The notes under the pieces are model-generated. The model ran no database searches, was not told where the DNA came from, and saw only the letters and a list, made by a program, of their open reading frames with translations. A stretch of 9,809 bases of DNA, taken from assembly GCA_028289265.1 (NCBI GenBank), contig JAQGGU010000059.1, positions 1 through 9,809 of the forward strand. The letters are read 5' to 3'. Position numbers and translations under genes: made by a program. Below are positions 6,109 through 9,809 of the stretch, piece by piece (the first letter of the stretch is position 1; each line of letters begins with the position of its first letter). The DNA is from Candidatus Saccharimonadota bacterium (lineage in GTDB: Bacteria > Patescibacteriota > Saccharimonadia > Saccharimonadales > UBA4665).

Positions 6109-7299
6109 TTATTTAGCGTTCGCTGTCACGCAAACCTGGCATGACTCTTCTTCGCTAAATTCAGTCAGCCACTGCTTGCTGGCTTTCCACCATGGCTGGT
6201 AGTCGCGGAAACCAATAAAGTCGGCCGCCTGGCGAAGTACCCACCCGACTAAGCCGTAAAGGTGGGTATGGCCCCAAATTACCGCCGCCCAGCGCTCGCC
6301 TGCCGGTATCACCGTGATAGGCTTTTTGACGGCGTAGTCTTTAGGGTCTTTTCCCTCTGCTTTTCGAATCAGACTTTTCGCGACATATGCGCCATCATAG
6401 AGTGCAGTCTGCGCCATACCGCTGTAAGGCGTATTTGCATTATCGCCAATGACGTAGATGTTATCTTCGGCCTGTAAGTACATATCAGTAGTGACCTTGC
6501 CGCGATTAGTGAGGTGAAAACCGTTGTCTTTAAAGAATGGATTATTAGTAACCCCGGCAGTCCAAATGACGGTATGGCTGCGGATAGGCTTACCATTGAC
6601 GGTCAGGCTGTCGGCTGCCAACCCCTGCACTGCCTGGCCAGTGTATATCTTGACGCCTAGTCGACGCAGACGGCGCGAGATCATACGCGATATATCACGT
6701 GGCATGCGCGGCAGAAGCCGTGGTGCAGCTTCGATAAGGTCGACGTGTACAGCCCGGTGCCTGATGCCATGCTTTTTCATGACTTCACGGATATACTGCG
6801 GCAGCGCTCCAGCCAGTTCTATTCCGGTCGGACCTGCGCCGACAATGACGTAATGCGGGTCGGGCTGACGTTCGGTGATAAGTTGCTGGTGAACCTGGTG
6901 CTTAAACCGCTCTGATTCTTCGATGGATTTGATGCTATACGAAAATTCCTGCATACCGGGAATACCAAAATAATTAGTGACGACCCCCAGGCCAAGGATG
7001 AGTACGTCGTAAGGGTATTTGCTGCCATCTTTAAGAGATATGGTGCGTGTGGCCCGGTCAAGCGTTGTTACCTCGCCTTGTACAAACGTTATTGGCTTAT
7101 CGGCAAACAATTCCTTCAAAGGAATGCTTGACTGGCGCTTAACTCCGCCTGTCGCAGTATGGTACAGCGTTGGATAATACCGGAATGTGTCGCGGTCTGA
7201 TACTAATGTAATTTTAAAATGGTTTTTTTTCGCCAGCTCTAAAGCTGCCTTTATGCCGCCGAAACCACCCCCGACGATAAGCACGTGTTGTTTCTTCAT
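6109..7299 (-). CDS. ndh: Type II NADH dehydrogenase (NDH-2)
   Basis: A 396-residue flavoprotein of the NADH:quinone oxidoreductase (non-proton-pumping) family, acting on the inner face of the membrane. The N-terminal FAD Rossmann motif is VGGGFGG (9-15). The NADH Rossmann motif is VGAGPTGIELAG (153-164). The second FAD contact is YVIGDNA (282-288). WTAGV (246-250) is also typical. The C-terminus (about 343-381; GLVGWVLRQAADFIGF, then aromatic WW) fits the amphipathic membrane anchor of NDH-2. Length is normal. Two departures: the quinone-site motif, usually AQxAxQxG, reads AQTALYDG (296-303), and the last ten residues contain CQVC (387-390). There is no SQR-type redox cysteine pair in the core, so sulfide:quinone reductase is less likely. 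The start ATG has a TATACT box 8 nt upstream and no Shine-Dalgarno. It diverges from the GlcD-type gene and probably feeds the same quinone pool. Confidence 0.9.
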   Translation of the reverse strand: MKKQHVLIVGGGFGGIKAALELAKKNHFKITLVSDRDTFRYYPTLYHTATGGVKRQSSIPLKELFADKPITFVQGEVTTLDRATRTISLKDGSKYPYDVLILGLGVVTNYFGIPGMQEFSYSIKSIEESERFKHQVHQQLITERQPDPHYVIVGAGPTGIELAGALPQYIREVMKKHGIRHRAVHVDLIEAAPRLLPRMPRDISRMISRRLRRLGVKIYTGQAVQGLAADSLTVNGKPIRSHTVIWTAGVTNNPFFKDNGFHLTNRGKVTTDMYLQAEDNIYVIGDNANTPYSGMAQTALYDGAYVAKSLIRKAEGKDPKDYAVKKPITVIPAGERWAAVIWGHTHLYGLVGWVLRQAADFIGFRDYQPWWKASKQWLTEFSEEESCQVCVTANAK

Positions 7300-7307
7300 T
7301 AACTATT

Positions 7308-7313
7308 AGTATA
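7308..7313 (-). promoter_or_regulatory. -10 box of ndh
   Basis: TATACT on the minus strand (5/6 to TATAAT) ends 8 nt before the ndh ATG at 7297-7299, predicting a transcript that starts at or almost at the start codon. The surrounding AACTATTAGTATAC (7301-7314) is imperfectly repeated as AACTAATAAGTATAAC (7345-7360) on the same strand, next to the diverging promoter. Confidence 0.5.
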
Positions 7314-7354
7314 CAAAACCATGAGCATTATGCACATGATAAATAACTAATAAG

Positions 7355-7387
7355 TATAACCGTTGCATATATGGGTAGAAACGGTTA
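7355..7387 (+). promoter_or_regulatory. Promoter and candidate operator of the GlcD-type gene
   Basis: TATAAC (7355-7360) is a good -10 match without a clear -35. Overlapping it is a perfect 8-bp inverted repeat, TAACCGTT (7357-7364) and AACGGTTA (7380-7387), with a 15-nt gap. The half-sites are 23 bp apart centre to centre, about two helix turns, and lie over the expected transcription start, a common place for a repressor site. An alternative promoter is TTGCAT (7363-7368) / TAAGCT (7386-7391). Confidence 0.4.
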
Positions 7388-7400
7388 AGCTTGAATATAT

Positions 7401-9086
7401 ATGGCGGGCACCAAGACTGATATTGACACCATAAAAGAAAAACTAAGGCAGGTAGGATTCAGGGGCGATATCGACGATAGCGCGACGAGCCTTGATTTTT
7501 ATAGCCATGACGCTTCTCTTTTTGAGGTACGGCCGCAACTAATAGTGGCTCCGAAAACTTCCAAAGACCTTGAGGAACTGGTAGGTGTGGTTGCGGCTAA
7601 TAAAGCTGTTATGCCCCACTTGTCTCTTACGGCTCGCAGCGGTGGCACCGATATGTCTGGCGGCGCTATTAATGAGTCGATCATCGTCGACTTCACTAAG
7701 TATTTCAACAAGATTGAAAAAGTGACGACCACTCAGGCGCAGGTTCAGCCCGGCGTCTATTACCGCGATTTTGAAAAAGAGACGCTCAAGAAGCATGCTC
7801 TTATGCCGACTTACCCTGCCTCGCGCGACCTGTGTACTATCGGCGGTATGGTGAACAATAATTCTGGCGGTGAGAAGTCGCTTGAATACGGTAAGACCAT
7901 CGATTTCGTCACTGAACTTCGCGTAGTATTTGCTGATGGCATCGAACGTACCGTGAAGCCGCTGAACAGGCCTGAGCTTGCTCGTAAAATGGCGCAGAAG
8001 GATTTTGAAGGCAAAGTGTACCGCGACCTCTTACAACTCATTGAGGCAAATTATGACAAGATTAAAAAGGCAAAGCCAAACGTTAGCAAGAACTCCACGG
8101 GCTATAATCTCTGGGATGTCTGGGACCGCGAAACGGGTACCTTTGACCTTACCAAATTGATTTTAGGCGCGCAAGGTACGCTCGGTTTTACGACGGACGT
8201 GCACTTCCGTCTGGTACCGCACCGTGAGCACTCTGGACTACTTGTCATCTTTTTGAAAGATCTCGATCGGCTTGGCGAGCTTATCAATGTCGTACTGAGT
8301 CACAAGCCGGCTACATTTGAATCTTTCGATGATGCCACGTTATTGCTATCTATAAAGTTCATGCCATATTTCTTGAAGATGCTCGGCGTCAAGGCCTTCC
8401 TGAAACTTGTTATCGGTCTGATTCCAGATGCCTTCCAGCTGCTGCATGGTATACCTAAGCTCGTACTGATGGTCGAGTTTAACGGCGAGAGCGCCGATGA
8501 AGTACGAAGCAAGATCAAGGCGTTACACAAGGATCTCGGTGCTAGGCGTGCTTATTACGAGATTAATGGCGTGGAAGAGACTGACACCGAAATGAAAAGC
8601 GAGAAGTTTTGGATTATGCGGCGCCAAAGCTTCAACCTGCTACGCCACAAGGTGCATGACAAGCACACTGCGCCTTTCATTGATGACCTTATAGTCAATC
8701 CTCCATATCTTGTCGATTTCCTGCCTCGTTTGCGTCGCATTATACATAAATACAAGTTGTTCGCGACAGTCGCTGGACACATGGGTGATGGTAACTTCCA
8801 TATTATTCCGCTGATGAAACTTGAGGATCCTAAAGAGCGTGCCAAGCTATTGCCCGCCATGAAAGAAGTCAATGAGCTGGTTCTTAAGTACAAAGGTTCA
8901 CTCAGCGGCGAACATAACGACGGCCTGATCCGCGGTCCGTGGCTCAAGGAAATGTATGGACCGAGTATGCTCAAGATATTCAAGGAAGCAAAGCACATTA
9001 TGGATCCCGACGATATCTTTAACCCGCATAAAAAAGCCGATGCTGACTGGGATTATTCATTTTCCCACATCCGCGACCACTTTTAG
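7401..9086 (+). CDS. FAD-linked 2-hydroxyacid dehydrogenase (GlcD / D-lactate dehydrogenase type)
   Basis: A 561-residue flavoprotein of the VAO/PCMH superfamily (COG0277 type) that would oxidise D-lactate, glycolate or a similar 2-hydroxyacid and pass electrons to quinone. The FAD-binding domain spans about 45-275: TARSGGTDMSGGAI (77-90), PASRDLCTIGGMVNNNSGG (139-157), NSTGYNL (231-237) and LILGAQGTLGFTTDV (253-267). The FAD-oxidase C-terminal domain follows, with the metal/substrate motif GHMGDGNFH (459-467), SGEHNDGLIRG (502-512) and the usual ending IMDPDDIFNPHK. Fe-S motifs such as those of GlcF or fused D-lactate dehydrogenases are absent, so it is the single-flavoprotein form. Hydrophobic residues at about 317-349 could seat it on the membrane. 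The ATG at 7401 has no Shine-Dalgarno. It diverges from ndh by 101 bp with shared regulatory DNA. The exact substrate is not decidable from sequence; D-lactate is my preferred guess for a fermentative cell. Confidence 0.9.
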   Translation: MAGTKTDIDTIKEKLRQVGFRGDIDDSATSLDFYSHDASLFEVRPQLIVAPKTSKDLEELVGVVAANKAVMPHLSLTARSGGTDMSGGAINESIIVDFTKYFNKIEKVTTTQAQVQPGVYYRDFEKETLKKHALMPTYPASRDLCTIGGMVNNNSGGEKSLEYGKTIDFVTELRVVFADGIERTVKPLNRPELARKMAQKDFEGKVYRDLLQLIEANYDKIKKAKPNVSKNSTGYNLWDVWDRETGTFDLTKLILGAQGTLGFTTDVHFRLVPHREHSGLLVIFLKDLDRLGELINVVLSHKPATFESFDDATLLLSIKFMPYFLKMLGVKAFLKLVIGLIPDAFQLLHGIPKLVLMVEFNGESADEVRSKIKALHKDLGARRAYYEINGVEETDTEMKSEKFWIMRRQSFNLLRHKVHDKHTAPFIDDLIVNPPYLVDFLPRLRRIIHKYKLFATVAGHMGDGNFHIIPLMKLEDPKERAKLLPAMKEVNELVLKYKGSLSGEHNDGLIRGPWLKEMYGPSMLKIFKEAKHIMDPDDIFNPHKKADADWDYSFSHIRDHF

Positions 9087-9252
9087 TATTTGAGGGAACC
9101 GGAATTGGTCTCATCATCGCACTATTTCACTGTTCCTTTTGGAAGTCATCCAGTGATTATCAACACTTATTAGGTATACATTAGTGCGGCTTGCCGTGTA
9201 CTGAAAGCTGGCACCCTTATATATTGCTGCCGGTTAGTCTGAATAATCGAAA

Positions 9253-9280
9253 TGTTTACTAGTCTTTGTTTACTAGTCTT
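9253..9280. repeat. Perfect 14-bp tandem duplication at the end of the small membrane protein gene
   Basis: TGTTTACTAGTCTT occurs twice in direct succession (9253-9266 and 9267-9280). The second copy contains the stop codon of the 9273-9527 gene (TAG on the minus strand), so the first copy lies just past the stop. The rest of the 186-bp stretch between the convergent genes (9087-9272) shows no strong terminator, tRNA or ORF to my eye. Confidence 0.85.
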
Positions 9281-9527
9281 CTTGAGCGGCGAGTTTGCGG
9301 TGAGCCGCAAGGATGCCTGAGAGGGCTACTGCCAGGTACACGAGGCCAGTGATACACGAAGACAGGATTGGCGAGTGCATTGATACTACCAGGTATGTCC
9401 CGCTGATGAGCGTGGCAGCCACAAGTCCGTACGAAAGTTGAACCTGCTGCTTAGAAGGCTTGAAAAATACGTAGGCGCTATGCGCGATGCTGCCGAGGGC
9501 AATAAGAACGTGGAGTAATATGATCAT
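9273..9527 (-). CDS. Small three-helix membrane protein of unknown function, downstream of haem O synthase
   Basis: An 84-residue protein that is mostly membrane. Hydrophobic helices lie at about residues 2-22, 31-49 and 55-75, with a short charged end (AHRKLAAQED). His6 and His16 lie in the first helix and Cys58 at the start of the third, but this is too little to claim haem or copper binding. I do not recognise the family with confidence. It starts 18 bp after the haem O synthase stop codon on the same strand, so it is probably co-transcribed and may serve oxidase assembly or membrane function; that is inference from position only. A TATACT box 6 nt before the ATG (9525-9527) could also give a leaderless transcript. 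The 3' end carries a 14-bp tandem duplication. Confidence 0.72.
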   Translation of the reverse strand: MIILLHVLIALGSIAHSAYVFFKPSKQQVQLSYGLVAATLISGTYLVVSMHSPILSSCITGLVYLAVALSGILAAHRKLAAQED

Positions 9528-9533
9528 ATCTAG

Positions 9534-9539
9534 AGTATA
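9534..9539 (-). promoter_or_regulatory. -10 box before the small membrane protein gene
   Basis: TATACT on the minus strand, identical to the ndh box, sits 6 nt before the ATG in the 18-bp gap after haem O synthase. The matching -35 would fall inside the upstream gene and is not obvious. Confidence 0.35.
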
Positions 9540-9545
9540 TAGTAT

Positions 9546-9809
9546 TTAAGGCAGCCATGCATCAAGCGAGAGCATGATGCTGAGTCCCATAATGATGATC
9601 AACGAGTGGCCGAACATTTTCCTGGCCCAACGGGCGTCGTCAGTGCCGTTTTTGAACCCTTGTACTCCCAGCCAGAGCCAATACGCGGTTAATGCAAGCA
9701 TGATACCCATGAAAACATATCCAGAGTGCCCCGACAATGTCAGTGCTGCTACCGGTAGTGCAAAAAGGGCTGAGTACACAAAGATATGTACCTTACTGGT
9801 TGCAATACC
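9546..9809 (-). CDS. cyoE: Haem O synthase (protohaem IX farnesyltransferase), C-terminal part
   Basis: The frame is open to the window edge (first full codon at 9807-9809), giving the last 87 residues of a UbiA-superfamily prenyltransferase that adds farnesyl to haem b to make haem O. Family features are the VYSALFALPVAAL segment (residues 11-23), a hydrophobic helix YVFMGIMLALTAYWLWLGVQ (31-50), a basic cytosolic loop, then ARKMFGHSLIIIMGLSIMLSLD (62-83), which matches the closing (A/R)R-x-x-F-x-x-S helix of CyoE/CtaB. The catalytic Asp-rich motifs lie outside the window. A GTG at 9777-9779 could look like a start but is internal, since coding runs on upstream with family-like residues (GIATSKVHIF). 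Its presence implies a haem-copper oxidase (bo3- or aa3-like) nearby, probably further right. It is followed by the small membrane gene 18 bp later. The product could be named ctaB equally well. Confidence 0.88.
   Translation of the reverse strand, partial: GIATSKVHIFVYSALFALPVAALTLSGHSGYVFMGIMLALTAYWLWLGVQGFKNGTDDARWARKMFGHSLIIIMGLSIMLSLDAWLP

Noticed and set aside
8555..8998. 147-codon open frame on the minus strand inside the GlcD-type gene
   Set aside because: It lies opposite the conserved GHMGDGNFH and SGEHNDG regions, has a Ser/Leu/Arg-rich shadow composition and no start signals.
9087..9272. Possible tRNA, small RNA or terminator between the convergent genes
   Set aside because: No T-loop consensus, cloverleaf arms or GC-rich hairpin with a T-run could be found; only 4-bp stems are present.
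9777..9779. GTG as the start of a separate 77-residue gene
   Set aside because: The frame stays open to the window edge and the upstream residues fit haem O synthase, so this is an internal Val codon of a partial gene.
1..9809. UGA recoding as in Gracilibacteria/SR1
   Set aside because: All conserved domains read through without in-frame TGA and Trp is encoded by TGG, so the standard code is sufficient.
1..9809. CRISPR array, insertion sequence or prophage
   Set aside because: No spaced direct repeats, transposase motifs, terminal inverted repeats or phage structural genes were seen on either strand.

Overview
The window most likely comes from a Patescibacteria/CPR genome, probably Candidatus Saccharibacteria (TM7). 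This rests on family knowledge plus what is visible: roughly 50% GC, compact single-gene units, and a pared-down set of aerobic respiratory genes (NDH-2, a flavin-linked 2-hydroxyacid dehydrogenase, haem O synthase, ATP synthase) beside a RecB-like helicase-nuclease. No marker in the window proves the taxon. The standard genetic code fits every gene, with no need to read UGA as an amino acid.

Layout. Positions 2-244 (+) hold the 3' end of atpC (ATP synthase epsilon). Positions 198-614 (-) hold a small protein of unknown function that runs antisense into the end of atpC and carries a terminator-like hairpin inside its reading frame. Positions 728-1708 (+) encode a protein that I match to the cadmium-type carbonic anhydrase (CDCA) family. 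Positions 1780-2652 (+) encode an aquaporin/MIP channel with a changed second pore loop and a lysine-rich tail. A strong hairpin terminator at 2675-2704 separates it from a convergent leftward pair: the UvrD-type helicase with a C-terminal PD-(D/E)XK nuclease (2729-6073) and, upstream of it, a type II NADH dehydrogenase (6109-7299). Diverging from ndh is a GlcD/D-lactate dehydrogenase-type flavoprotein (7401-9086, +). At the right edge, leftward, are the C-terminal part of haem O synthase (9546-9809) and a small membrane protein (9273-9527).

How the genes fit together. NDH-2 and the GlcD-type enzyme would both pass electrons to quinone. Haem O synthase implies a haem-o/a terminal oxidase just outside the window, and the ATP synthase would use the resulting proton gradient. 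The carbonic anhydrase and aquaporin form a rightward pair, 71 bp apart, that could handle CO2/bicarbonate and water or small solutes. The helicase-nuclease belongs to DNA double-strand-break processing and seems only a positional neighbour of ndh.

The points most worth a second look are: the CDCA-like gene beside an aquaporin that lacks the usual selectivity-filter arginine and has a histone-like tail; the recurrence of -10 boxes 6-8 nt before start codons, which suggests leaderless transcripts; and the hairpin and antisense overlap at the small ORF beside atpC. No tRNA, rRNA, CRISPR array or insertion sequence was seen.
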